64,000 nt of DNA from Zopfochytrium polystomum. Its lineage: Eukaryota > Chytridiomycota > Chytridiomycetes > Chytridiales > Chytridiaceae. The position numbers and the translations under genes are program-made. The stretch is from positions 62,001-126,000 of the forward strand of contig JAIVFJ010000061.1 in the NCBI GenBank assembly GCA_025765615.1, written 5' to 3'. The notes beneath the pieces were generated by a model that did no database searches, was not told the DNA's origin, and worked only from the letters and a program-made list of their open reading frames with translations. This document shows, piece after piece, positions 54,101-64,000 of this stretch (its first letter is position 1; each line of letters opens with the position of its first letter).

Positions 54101-56497
54101 AGGCCAATGATTGACAAGACGATTTGAAGCAACATCTTCATCTTTTCCAGCACAACAGATTGAAGAATTCCGGAAAATATTCTGCTGTACATCTTATCAA
54201 TGCTTCCATCCATTTTGTCACCCTCCGGAAGGGCTTTGATCTCATCCAAAGTGATTGTCTCGGTTTCTGACTTTTTCAGGTAGTTGCAAGCAGTCACCAG
54301 CCAAACAAAAATCCCAGATGACTTTGAGACAAGAATCCTTGATCCTTCATCAACCACAGAGGATGGAGCGTATGTGGATCGAAGGAAGTGCTCGGTGAAA
54401 TTAATTTGGTCTTGCAAGTTTTCTTCGGCGGCAGGCTCAATCTCTTCAAATGGGATTTCCTCAAAAGCGTTCACAATGTCTTGTTCAGGGCGTCCTGTCA
54501 CTAGCATCTTCAGATTTGCAGGAAGCAATCTGTTCAGCTCCTTGAACACAGATAAGAATTCCTCCCTTTTGCGTATGGTTCCACATTCATCCAGGGCATC
54601 CACAACTAGCACAACAGGCACCAAAAGCAGATTGCTGTCAGCCAACTGGCTCAATGGCTGCACAATCAAAAGTTTCATCATTTCAAATATTGATCTGGAC
54701 AGAATATCTGGATTGCTTTGCTTGACTTGGAGGAGCATCTTTCCAAAATGAATACTAAACTTAGCGAGGCCAAACACCAGAGTTAAGACCAGGTTTCGTG
54801 CACTGCTCCGTCGCTCATCATCATGCTTGCAGAAGAACAAGCCACCAAGCATGCCCTGGGCTTGAAGCTCCCTGGATACCATGGCAGCCATCACAGACTT
54901 GCCAACTCCTGCTACACCTTTTAACCACATCACCCTGTTGGCACTGGCTGAAGAGGGATCGTCTGGAGACAGGAACTGGAACACTTTTTTGAGCAGCCAC
55001 TGTCGGGAGCCTGAGAGCACATTCTTCAGAAGATCTTGAGTCTCGGCATCCATCTGCTCGGAAAGAGGCGAGAGCCATTTTTCCAGTTCAGTCAAGCTGG
55101 ATCTGGAAAGTGATAAATCAAATCTTGATTCTGCAGTCTGACTCTGACGGTAAGCCCTGCGGCGACTGTGGACTTCTCTTGCTGCGGTTACAATCCTTTA
55201 ACGTCAAGTCAGAAGAGAACGGAGCAGATTTATTAAGCACTCACTTCAAAATATCAGTGTCTGGATTTGCGAATGGACCATTCAGGTCCAAAATTGTTTT
55301 GACAGTCTGAGACACCGTTCGACTGCCAGGACTCAAGGGATGCATGTGAACGTGGTTGGGAAACTTGTTGTAATCAAAGGTGTCGAATTTCTTGGTTACT
55401 AATGATCTCCTCCCATCGTCAATGGTGGCCATGACATCCCTGGAGAGAAGAACAGGCAAGATGTCATGGCCCATTTCTTCCTTCAACTGAAGAGCAAGCT
55501 CCCACTGGAAGTTTATTAGTTCACACGTAAATTGGAAAATAGACTTACTTCCAGCAGGCAATTATCTGGCTTTGTGTCAGCCTGAAGCATTCGCTCCATT
55601 CCTTTGTCAGAGCAAAGCAAAATGATGACAGAAGAGTGATATAGTCCAGACATGAAATTTATGTCCCACTTTTTTGCAAACGGGAGGCACTCCACATCCC
55701 AGAACGGATGCTGGCCGCTCAAACGGGATTCTTTGGGCAAGTACGATCCCCTGTAATCTTCAAGCAAAGCTAACTTAATTTTGTTGAAGAGGATTGTTGC
55801 CACTTGGGTCTCTGATGCCTTGCGGTAACTTTCAACTGAGTCAGTACTTTAACATTCTGGATGAAATGAAATGCACCTTATGAAGAAAGGATGTTTTTGA
55901 ACCTGGCCTTTACACTCCCAAGAATCTGGAATGAACCCAATCCACTCGTCTGTTGCACAAATTCCACACAAAAAATGTCAGTCACTGGTAGAAACAAATG
56001 ACCTGGCCTCACCCTTCTTCCCTCCCATACTCTCATCATGAGCGTCATCCTCTCCAGTAAATACGTTGGCAAATGCTTCAGAGGGAGTAGAACCTGCTTT
56101 GGGGGGCGGAGCTGAACCAATATGAGGGACTTGGGCACCGGAAGCAGCACCAGGAGCAACAGCTCGCGGCTCATCAGTAAGAACCTTTTTTAATGTGAAA
56201 CAATTTGTATTGTTAGTGTTGTGTGGACAGAGACATCGCCGGTTGAGTAACTGAAAATCTCACAATCCATGTATAATTCTGCGTAATCAGAGAAGGCAAG
56301 TCATCATCAACATCCAGCATGGTTTTCTTGCCACTGCTGGAGTCCAAGTATACAAGACTGATGGGAACGACAATATTCCACCGCCGCGCAACAAGCTTAA
56401 GGAGATTTTCGAGGCTGATTGAGTCATCGACTCGAATATTCCTGTGTACGTCGTTGTACTTGAAAGACAGAACTGGCCCTTTGGGTTGGTTGGCCAT
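51127..56497 (-). CDS. NLR-like receptor: PB1-TIR-NACHT-14xWD40
   Basis: Six exons (56497-56264, 56184-56013, 55949-55877, 55828-55549, 55504-55245, 55177-51127) sum to 1689 residues. Residues 1-78 resemble a PB1 domain (VLSFKYNDVHRNIRVDD, ISLVYLDSSSGKKTMLDVDD). Residues 155-320 are a TIR domain: HPFFISYRKASE at its start (split by an intron), YHSSVIILLCSDKGM, then DNCLLEWELALQL with a Glu placed as in NAD-cleaving TIRs, and DILPVLLSRD. NACHT ATPase: Walker A GVAGVGKS (427-434) and Walker B VVLVVDALDE (528-537). About residues 1028-1610 hold 14 WD40 repeats (GHSDRVNSVSFS, DKTIRIWNAS). Known TIR-NACHT proteins sense invaders and trigger cell death or NAD loss; that role is inferred here. Base composition is AT-richer than flanking genes. 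The exon 1/2 acceptor has a weak pyrimidine tract. Confidence 0.85.
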
Positions 56498-57147
56498 CTC
56501 CTCTGCCACCGACAACAAAAAGGAAAATATTAGAAGTGTTGATAATCACGAGCCAACAGTCTTTCGAGACGCAAGGATCGTTGAATCTGTCCTATACGGC
56601 CATCAATCGAGGAGTTTGAGTCCTTGAGGCAGGCGACAAAGTGCTGGGCAGGCGCGTGACTCGGAGCGAGAAGATAGCACATCGCACGACAAACTATCTA
56701 AGGTTGCCGATGCGGGGACGGTCGATCATCGCGAATTGTTTCGAAGCGTGGGAGAAAACGGAGGGTGGAGAGGGGGTGTTTGGGGCATGGGGGGTGTCGC
56801 GTCGTGCGGCGCAGTTGAGCTCACCCTGAACCGTCTCCAGGATTTTCTTCTCTCGGCCACAGAGCCTCAAATGCTGTTTCCGTCGCAGCGGACCGACTTC
56901 GATTGGCGTGCTCTTTTTTTTTTTTTTCAACGCCGGAGGCGTTCAGGCCGATTTATCATACTAATTCAGTGGGAAGGCGCCTGCTGGGTGGTCTGATTCA
57001 ATCGTCGACCCCACAAGTTGGTCCCCACGCGACGTATGTTTGATCCGTTACACTTTGCATAAATACTATAATTGCATCTGGGAGTCAACCCTCTCGAAAA
57101 ACATGAAGGGAGGATTGCGCTGAGGTGGCAGGCTGAACCATCCTTTT
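56498..57147. other. Spacer between NLR-like gene and RRP43
   Basis: Promoter side of the receptor gene and 3' flank of RRP43. A T tract lies at about 56912-56926. No gene or RNA seen. Confidence 0.55.
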
Positions 57148-58576
57148 CTACATAATGGACTTCATGTTTTCTGAATGGGCGAGGGCGAGCTCCATGCAAC
57201 GGTCCAGAGCATCCTTTGAGAGGGCGGCCCCGCCCGGTTTGAACACGCCGCACATATCACCCGAATCTGCGTCGAACACAACAGTCACTTGACCAGAGAG
57301 GACAACCTCCTCTTCTTCAGTCGGATCGGCGAGGAGCTCCTCACTAGAAGGGAATTGGGAGGTGAATCATGCAACGCCTCTGCCATATCGTTGACGACTT
57401 ACTCTTCGATAATGCCAAACGTCGAAGATATCGGCTTCCCGTTCAGCTTGAGAGGGATGGTTCTTTCAGCCTCAACCTTGACCGTTGAGTCGAGCTCAGA
57501 GTAGGTGCTCTTTGGTAGTTTTACTGCCAAGCATCAAGCGGGGGAAACCGCATATCAGCTGATTTCAGCACGCAAAATATGGAAAAAGCATCGTCGCAAG
57601 GTACCTGAATTCAAGGCACTGACCAAGGCGGTCATTGCAACATCGACAGCGTTTCCCTCGTAATTGAGAAAGACAATGTCCGCGTAAATGACCCACACGG
57701 CTTCCCCGGGAGAAATGCATAACGCCTCAAGGTCCACTAGGTTGGTTCTGCATACCACGGGAAAATAGTGTCGAACGGACGGCGTTAATTTAACGGGGGG
57801 TGACCGAGTCACGCACGTACGTGCTGGCACTTACGCTGAGGTGATTTGGTGGATGAGCTCGCTGACGGATTGGGTGAATTCGCTCGGCGCCCCTGGCTTG
57901 AACTGCGAAGAGCATATTGGGGGAAAGTCCACATTCGGAACTGAACGAGCAGCGTAAGCATTATGTGTTTCCTATTGTCGAGGCAGATTGGTAAGGGAAA
58001 AGTGGTTTACCAAAGTATCCCGAGTCGGGTTTGTCTGGAAGTGGGACGGCCACTTCGGCCTTGATTCCGCAAAGAGCAGTCGTTTCGCCGAATCGGACCA
58101 ACGCTGATCCGTATGGAGACGACAGTGATCCTGCGGCCGGTGTTAGGACAAGGTGATGGTGGAAAGTTTCACGGGGATGTGAGGCGGCGACGCGCGTTGC
58201 AGAGGCACAAGTTATCATGGGCGCTGAATTCACTCAAGCACAAAGCGGGCACGCACGCGCAGGCATACGCACACCCATCACGCAGGTACCTTCTTGGTCT
58301 TTGCGAAGGACACACACACACTCTCTCTCTCCCCGTCCACCCACCCTGCGAGATCTTGACCTTGCGGAACGCTTCGAGCGTTCGGCCGTCCGGCCGCAGT
58401 CCCTTTGCGAGGAATCTGCGCATGTACTCTGCGGGATGCAGCTTTTGGAACGTGGATGCCTGTAGCGTGAAGGCGGCGGCCGCGGCGGCGGAGGCGGCGG
58501 CTGCATCTGCATCTGCATTGGCGGCGGCGGCGGCAGGCGCGGTCCTCGTCGGAGTTGCGGAGGACCTCGACGCCAT
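57148..58576 (-). CDS. RRP43: Exosome core subunit RRP43 (EXOSC8)
   Basis: Six exons (58576-58345, 58130-58011, 57940-57835, 57747-57605, 57523-57403, 57343-57148) give about 305 residues. An in-frame ATG at 58639 would add 21. After an Ala-rich leader, HPAEYMRRFLAKGLRPDGRT matches [20 protein letters not shown] of human EXOSC8. RNase PH fold blocks follow: GSALVRFGETTALCGIKAEV, VPNVDFPPICSSQFKPGAPS, LEALCISPGEAVWVIYADI, and FKPGGAALSKDALDRCMELA. Catalytic residues are absent, as expected for a structural subunit of the six-member ring. The exosome degrades and trims RNA 3'-5' in nucleus and cytoplasm. The start codon lies only 144 bp from that of the divergent neighbour. One border (58011/58012) is uncertain by one base. 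Confidence 0.9.
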
Positions 58577-58720
58577 GACTTCGACTGTGTGGGGTTGTTG
58601 GTTTTCTCTCTCTCTCGATCGCTCTCTCACGGTCGCCATGACATGTCAACCACGTGACAGGCTCATATTCAGAAAATTGTCGCATTGTTTGGGTAAGAGG
58701 AAGCAGGGCACCCAAAGTAT

Positions 58721-61548
58721 GTCCTCGCGTCGGGCCACGTCCTTCGATGCCGGCACCGGCGGCGGCGGCGGCGGCGGCGCCAGCGGCAGCATAATCGCCG
58801 CCGCTGCTGCGGCAAGCTCAACCTCGGGGCCTGGGGCGGCAGCAGCAGCAGCAGCTACAACCGCAAAATCGGCCACGAGAGGAAGCTTCAGCGGCGCGCG
58901 CGCCGGATCGCCAGTCAAGGCTGGCGGCGGTGGCGCCAAGACGCCCCGCGGTGGGAGCATCGGCCCCGACGCGGCGGCTCCCGCAAAGAACCGCGTCGCC
59001 GAGGCGCGGAAGGCCGCCATGAACCGGCGGTTCCGGCCCGGCTCCTCCGGCGACGACGGCGACGACAGCAGCGGCGGCTCGGATCCTGAGGCCGAAGGAG
59101 CCGACGCGGACGTCGACGGCAACGGCGGCGACGACGACGACGACGATGACGACGACGACGACAGCAAAAGGAGGCGGCGGCGCGCGCGCCGGCGACTCGC
59201 TGAAAGAGGTGGACTCAAGGCGTCCGCGAACGCGTCGCGTCGGCCGTCGATGCGAGGGCAGAGCCGCAAGCAAGGCGCCGGGTCTCGTGCGGCGTCGGTG
59301 CTGTCCGACTCTGCAGGGGCCGCGGCTCCTCGCCAACCCTCGATCGCCGGGGCGGACGGCGGCAGCAGCCGACGCAAATCACAGCAGCCCAGCGGCTCGA
59401 AGCCCGACCTATCCAGCCAGCCGTCGCCGTCCGTCACGACACCCGGTGCGCCGCCGTCGCCACACGAGCCCCGGGCACCCCGACAGCCCTCCGCGGCGGC
59501 GGCGCCGGCGACCAAGGCGCGGCGCAAAATCGACCTCGGCGGCGCGACGCCGGGCGAGCTGACGGTCGGGCGGCGCGGCTCGATCCGGGTGGTTCCCGCG
59601 GCGATGCGGCTGACGGGGTCGGAGCTGGACTTGCTGTCTGCCGCGACGGGGTCGTTCCGCGGCGGCAACACGGACCCGACGTGGAAGTTTCTCGCGCGCG
59701 AGCGCACCGTCAAGCTGACGGGCCCGGGCGGCATCCTGCCGGCGCCGCTCAACGCCCAGCTGAACGCGGACATGGCGGCTGCGGCCGCCGCCGCCGCTGC
59801 GAGTGGGACCGGGAGATCAAAGTACGAGCTGAGGCGGACGACGCGATCCAGAGCGGCTGGCGGCGCGGGCGCACGCGACGTGGGGTCGCCGATGAAGCAC
59901 CGCGTGACGCTGCAGGGGCTGGTGGACGAGTTTACGGTCGGGAAAGGGCCCAATGGCGGGTATGCCAGTCGATGGCACGAGAAGGAGCCTTCGAGTTTTT
60001 CTCCGCGCGGCAAACCCTGGAAAGTACCGTCGACAAAAGGTCAAGGAGCAGGCCCGGGACTTCCTCCTGTCAAAGTGGGAACGCCTGGAGGAGAGGCGAA
60101 TACAGTTAAGTTGTGCAAACAGTCTTGTATCTATTGTCGCAATAATTCTTGTTTGCACTAACGAGATTGTTGTTCAGAATCATTGGTCGCATGGCCTCCC
60201 TAAAGCACTATCACGCTCATGTGGAAGACTTGTAGGAAAAGCTTCGATGAATTTCAGCCCCCCAACGCACCTTCCAACACTAAATGGGCACGCCATATCG
60301 TTGCGTTGATTGCTCCCTCTCCCCAGGAAACGCACAAACACTGCGCTCAAGTCTGAGTACAAGGCGCTGATGGACGACATGGTCGGTCAGCCAACCGGTG
60401 CCCTCTTTTCTGAGCCGCGGGACCGAGCTAAATTCCTCTCCACTCGCCTGAAATACCCCTTGCCTTTTTTCCCGCCTCCTGTTCGCTCAAACAGAATGGG
60501 AAAATAACCCAAGTTCAGACGTCCAACGAGAAGCTCCAATCGCAAATCATCAAAATAGAGCGCCAGTTCTACGCCGAGCGCCAGAGCCTCCGGTTGGAGT
60601 TCAAAGCGTTCGAAATGCAGGCGGCGGCCGATATTGGGCGTGGGTAATTTGATGACGATGTCGATCTTCCTCTTTTTGTGGGCGTCCTTGCGTGTACACA
60701 CTGCCACCCCCCTCCCCCCTATCTTTCTTACAATCTCCAACATCCGAGGGTGCAGTGGCTAAGCAGTGTCATAGGTTTGGAACAGCGAACATCGGTGCTG
60801 AACCGTACCTTGAACGACATTGAGGATGAAGTGAAGAGACTAGAAACTTTTCGGGTAAGACAAGAAGCAGAGTCATGAAATGCTCAAACGAATCGCTTGT
60901 GTCGGGTTCTCGCTTCAGGATATGCTCGAAAGGGACCCGCTGGCCATGGAGAAGTTGGTCCAGCAGGAAGAGCTCCGGAAGCTTGAGGTCATTGGGCGCC
61001 AAGACGGCGAGCTCGGCGAAGTGAAGCGGCGCTGGGAGGCGGAGCAAGCAGAGATCGAGCACTCTTGGATGCAGAGGGTGAAAGCCCTTATTGATGGAAT
61101 GAACAACGTACGTAGCCTTTTCACCGTTTTGGCGGCTCCGCCCACGCTTCCCAACCTTATTGCATTATTGGCCTCCTCCTCCTGAAAACTCGTTGCACTC
61201 ATCACTCTGTTTTCAACTACTTCTCTCCTGCAGCAAGTACTGGACTCGGTGGACCTTTCGCCCAACGGTGCGCACCAGAAAAACAAGCGCCTCCACCACG
61301 AGCTGCGCCTTCACAGCGAGCAGCAACGCCTGGTCCGCAACGAGATTCGCCGGATTCAGCAGCTGCGGATACAGTTCAAGGACGAAGAGAACGCGTTGCG
61401 CGACCCTCGGAGAGATGTGCTGTCGTTAAAGGACAAGATGACGTGCTCGCCAGAGACCTGGTTCGAGTGCAGCAAAACTGGGGTTTTCGAGCACAGCCTT
61501 CGGGATGAAGTGCAGAGCGTAATGAATGCAGAGGTCCGTGAATTGTGA
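58721..61548 (+). CDS. Coiled-coil protein, possibly DUF4515 (BBOF1/CCDC166-like)
   Basis: The first exon from ATG 58721 encodes a disordered Ala/Ser/Gly-rich region with an Asp run and a basic RRRRRARRR stretch. From about 60020 on, the better-supported frame carries KYRRQKVKEQARDFLLSKW; this needs a frame change relative to the first part. Later exons are helical: KRTNTALKSEYKALMDDM (from 60329), NEKLQSQIIKIERQFYAER (60495-60641), GLEQRTSVLNRTLNDIEDE, ERDPLAMEKLVQQEELRKL, and the last (61234-61548) with NKRLHHELRLHSEQQRLV. The VKRRW ... NKRLHHEL layout resembles DUF4515 proteins, some of which act at basal bodies. Family assignment is weak; coiled coil is certain. See the finding on the frame break near 60000. 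Confidence 0.6.
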
Positions 61549-61615
61549 AAGGCTTGTATGAGACGAGGAGGGGAAGCGTTTATTTTTGCCGTTGCAGTAG
61601 TTGCGCAACAAACAC

Positions 61616-62754
61616 TCAGCGGTACAAGTGGTCAGCCTTGAGGTTGCGGGCGATTTCGGGCTAGTTTTTTTTTTTTTTTTTTTGTTTTTTGGTTTTGTCC
61701 GGAAGGGATCGCTGTGTGAACAACAAGAACCAACACCATTACATTCTCATCATCCTTCCTACCTCCCACTTGTCTCCGTTGTCCAGCAGCTTCTCCTTGT
61801 TGTATAAAAGCTCCTCGTGTGTTTCGGTGACGTACTCAAAGTTCGGGCCCTAGTGAGGCGTCGAAGCGCGATCAATACATTCTTGTGCTTGCTATCCCCA
61901 TGACACGTACCTCAACAATGGCGTCGACTGGGCAGGCCTCCTGGCACATGCCGCAGAAAATGCACTGCAGGCTCAGGGTTAACGATGAAAAATTACAGGC
62001 GAAGCAACAAGGAGACTTGCCTTCGTCATGTCAATATCGTACCGCGTAGTTCGACGCGCTCCGTCCTCCCGGGGTTCGCTTTCGATGGTGATTGCCTGCG
62101 CAGGGCAGATCGCCTCGCAGAGCTTGCACGAGATGCACCGCTCCTCACCTAATCCGCAAGAGTTGGCCAAGTGGTCACACCCGCGGGATCTACACGCTCA
62201 TCCGAAAGAGAGAAGAAACGCACCGGTCGGGTATCTTCGGAGGGCGTGCTCTCCGCGGAAACGCGGACTGAGCGGGCCCTTTTCGAACGGGTACATGATG
62301 GTGTAGGGCGTCTTGAACAGGTTTTCCAGCACGACCCACATCGTCCGCGCGATCTCCGTCATGAACATTTCCTCCGCGGCGCGATCCAGGACCTTCTGCT
62401 TCGGCTCGTTCTCGGCTTCATACTTTTGGTTCATTTTGCGCTGGGCGATCACATTCTCGGTCCATCGCACCGTCGGGTTGACGTAAGGTCGGACTTGCTG
62501 GATGGCGGCTGAGGGTTCGGAGTGGGATCGTGGTTAGATTCGAAAGGGGAAAAAAAGGCCAATGCCATCCAATCGCTCAGGATAGATAAGGCGGCGGCCA
62601 AAGACATGGAGGGAGGTTATGGAGTGGGTTGATGGGGATTGACTGGAGTGCCGGAAGGGGGCGGCGAGGGGACGGGGAGGTGTGCGGGGTCGAGCGATTT
62701 ACTTAGTGACGATGCCGGGGACCGACGGGGGAGGATGGCGATTGGGCGGAACAT
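61616..62754 (-). CDS. NDUFS8: Complex I 8-iron ferredoxin subunit NDUFS8 (TYKY)
   Basis: Starts at ATG 62754 ([17 protein letters not shown], a mitochondrial presequence; exon 62754-62703). The second exon (62508-62224) contains [20 protein letters not shown] and [17 protein letters not shown]. The third exon (from 62148) has the first 4Fe-4S motif, [12 protein letters not shown]. The next has the second, [12 protein letters not shown]. The end, [23 protein letters not shown] plus [11 protein letters not shown], matches the family's C-terminus. Both CxxCxxCxxxCP clusters (N6a/N6b) are intact. The protein passes electrons toward quinone in the matrix arm of complex I. Intron 3 uses a GC donor (AAG|GCAAGT). 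The last intron has a T tract on the plus strand at about 61665-61683. Confidence 0.93.
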
Positions 62755-62784
62755 ATGGGCAAGACGTCCACACGCTTCCTTGCT

Positions 62785-62824
<40 letters not shown>

Positions 62825-63154
62825 GTTTCCTTGTTTGTTTTCGTTTTCCATTTCCTTTTTCTCCAACTGCGTTCTCCCACCCGCCAAAACTTGAAACCAA
62901 CGTAGCAATGCCCAAAGTTCGAGCTGAGCACACGAGATACTCGTGTGGTTTTGCTCGTATTAAATATGGAGACTGTTTGAGTAGCAGTGAAAACATCTTT
63001 AACAGCAGTGCAAAGGGTTGAACTGCGGCGATAGGATCTATTATGTAGCTGAGGACGCAATATCGTGAACCGGCTTCTGGCGCTTTCGGGTATTCCTGCG
63101 CAAAGTGTAAAGCAATTACGATTACATCAATGGTTGGCCGGGATTCCTGGATCT
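62755..63154. other. Spacer with poly(T) tract
   Basis: Between NDUFS8 and NAD kinase, both on the minus strand. T tract at about 62788-62823. No gene seen. Confidence 0.6.
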
Positions 63155-64000
63155 CACCACCCCAGCGATTCTACGAGAGACCGGAACCAATCTGTTCGTA
63201 CCACCTGTCAGCTTGTGTCGATTTTGCGCTGGCGATTACCTCTCGACGAGTCCTCTCTGCACACCGTCATTACTGGGTATGGAGACGATTTGACTACAAC
63301 AAAATCGCCAGCATCCAACTGAACTCGACTGCGACCGTCCAAAGACACCTTGGACCCAGCAGTGAGTTGAAGCCACTCTCTCGCAATATTACTAAGAGAC
63401 TCACCCATGCCATGCTTCGTGTCTCATCTGAAACGCGGACATGCAGTTCCAAGCCCCCAGGAAGGACCATGGGGCGCGCGGTTAGTGAGTGTGGGCAAAT
63501 TGGAGTCACTTCGCCAGCAAGATTAGCTGGTGGCGGTGCGAAATACAGAATACTTACCCAGCATTGACGCCTTGTCAGGGTGAACAAGAGAGCCCCCCCG
63601 CACTCAGAGAGTAGGCTGTACTGCCCGTGGGAGTGCCGACAACAACTCCGTCGGCCAAAACGTCGGCAGCGTGGGCATCCCCTACACTTCGCTGGTTGTC
63701 AGACAGACTCGACGCACCCTTAAACCGCTTAACTAGAGCTCCAACGCTAACACGGTAGGATTCGCTCCCCTGTCGACCACCAACTAATAGGTACAGCAAT
63801 AAGGAGCTCGTTTCCCGCAAAGTGTAAACGATCACCTACGTCGTTCAAGATGTGGGTCGTGAAACTTGGAACAATCATATCATCATTCCCCAAAGGCTTT
63901 TCCGGAGGGATAGACTTTGAGAAAACTGACGCCTCCAGTCGATTTCGAAGATTAATGTTGTGTGGAACACCCCTGAGTATGTCATCCAGCACCGACTGGT
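63155..64000 (-). CDS. NAD kinase, 5' part outside the window, one frame break
   Basis: Partial gene running off the right edge. In transcript order: LDDILRGVPHNINLRNRLEA, HILNDV-VVDRGANP (family: VLNEVVIDRG), ALELY and, after a short intron, LADGVVVGTPTGSTAYSLSAGG, which is the substrate-binding TPTGSTAY motif. Then LVHPDKASML, TPICPHSLTARPMVLPGG, VSLDGRSRVQLDAGDFVVV and the final DWFRSLVESLGW followed by TGA. Going from SAGG to LVHP needs a frame change inside a run of seven G (63592-63598); six would restore it. The enzyme phosphorylates NAD to NADP. The family identity is certain; whether this copy is intact depends on that base. Confidence 0.88.

Noticed and set aside
58646..60013. 455-codon minus-strand frame opposite the coiled-coil gene
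   Set aside because: It overlaps the first exon of a gene supported by downstream spliced exons and shows only low-complexity composition.

Overview
The window is nuclear DNA from an intron-rich, gene-dense eukaryote, most probably an early-branching opisthokont (a unicellular holozoan or, less likely, a zoosporic fungus). I cannot name the species. Reasons: short GT-AG introns; an Integrator subunit (INTS7); a 7SK-capping-type methyltransferase; a CIP4/TOCA-type F-BAR-HR1-SH3 protein; a tau/MAP2-type repeat protein; and a coiled-coil protein resembling basal-body factors. This set is richer than that of yeasts and moulds. Genes are GC-rich. Introns and spacers carry many mono- and dinucleotide runs (A, T and G tracts of 20-40, GA, CT and CA runs).

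Layout. 1-3870: dead transposons, namely a frameshifted piggyBac transposase (+) and an internally deleted Tc1/mariner copy (-). 4514-5152: a doubtful small gene. 5986-9418 (-): UBAP2/DEF1-like CUE protein. 11104-13779 (+): large Ala-rich protein of unknown role. 14950-16327 (-): tau-like protein with six microtubule-binding-type repeats. 17507-21133 (+): INTS7. 21680-23919 (+): mitochondrial NADH-cytochrome b5 reductase. 24415-25905 (-): MePCE/Bin3 methyltransferase, divergent from a SERHL-type alpha/beta hydrolase at 26238-27996 (+). 28160-32911 (-): HIRA histone chaperone. 33731-35738 (-): VHS-GAT adaptor (TOM1-like). 36204-39891 (-): CIP4/TOCA-type protein.

40200-56500 is an AT-richer accessory island. 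It holds a gag relic, tRNA-like and repeat debris, one intact Ty3/gypsy chromovirus (44823-50037, matching LTRs, 5-bp target duplication), and a large innate-immunity-type receptor with the order PB1-TIR-NACHT-WD40 (51127-56497, -).

57148-64000 returns to GC-rich housekeeping genes: exosome subunit RRP43 (-), a coiled-coil gene (+), complex I subunit NDUFS8 (-) and NAD kinase (-, running off the right edge).

The most interesting items are the PB1-TIR-NACHT-WD40 receptor, the tau-like gene, and the retrotransposon. The retrotransposon's LTR carries an uninterrupted heat-shock-element array, a TATA box at the right distance from a self-primer sequence, and a consensus -1 slippery heptamer. Exon models were assembled by hand from splice signals, reading-frame continuity and family resemblance. 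For INTS7, CYB5R, TOCA, RRP43, the UBAP2-like gene, the SERHL gene and the NLR, the summed exon lengths are exact multiples of three.
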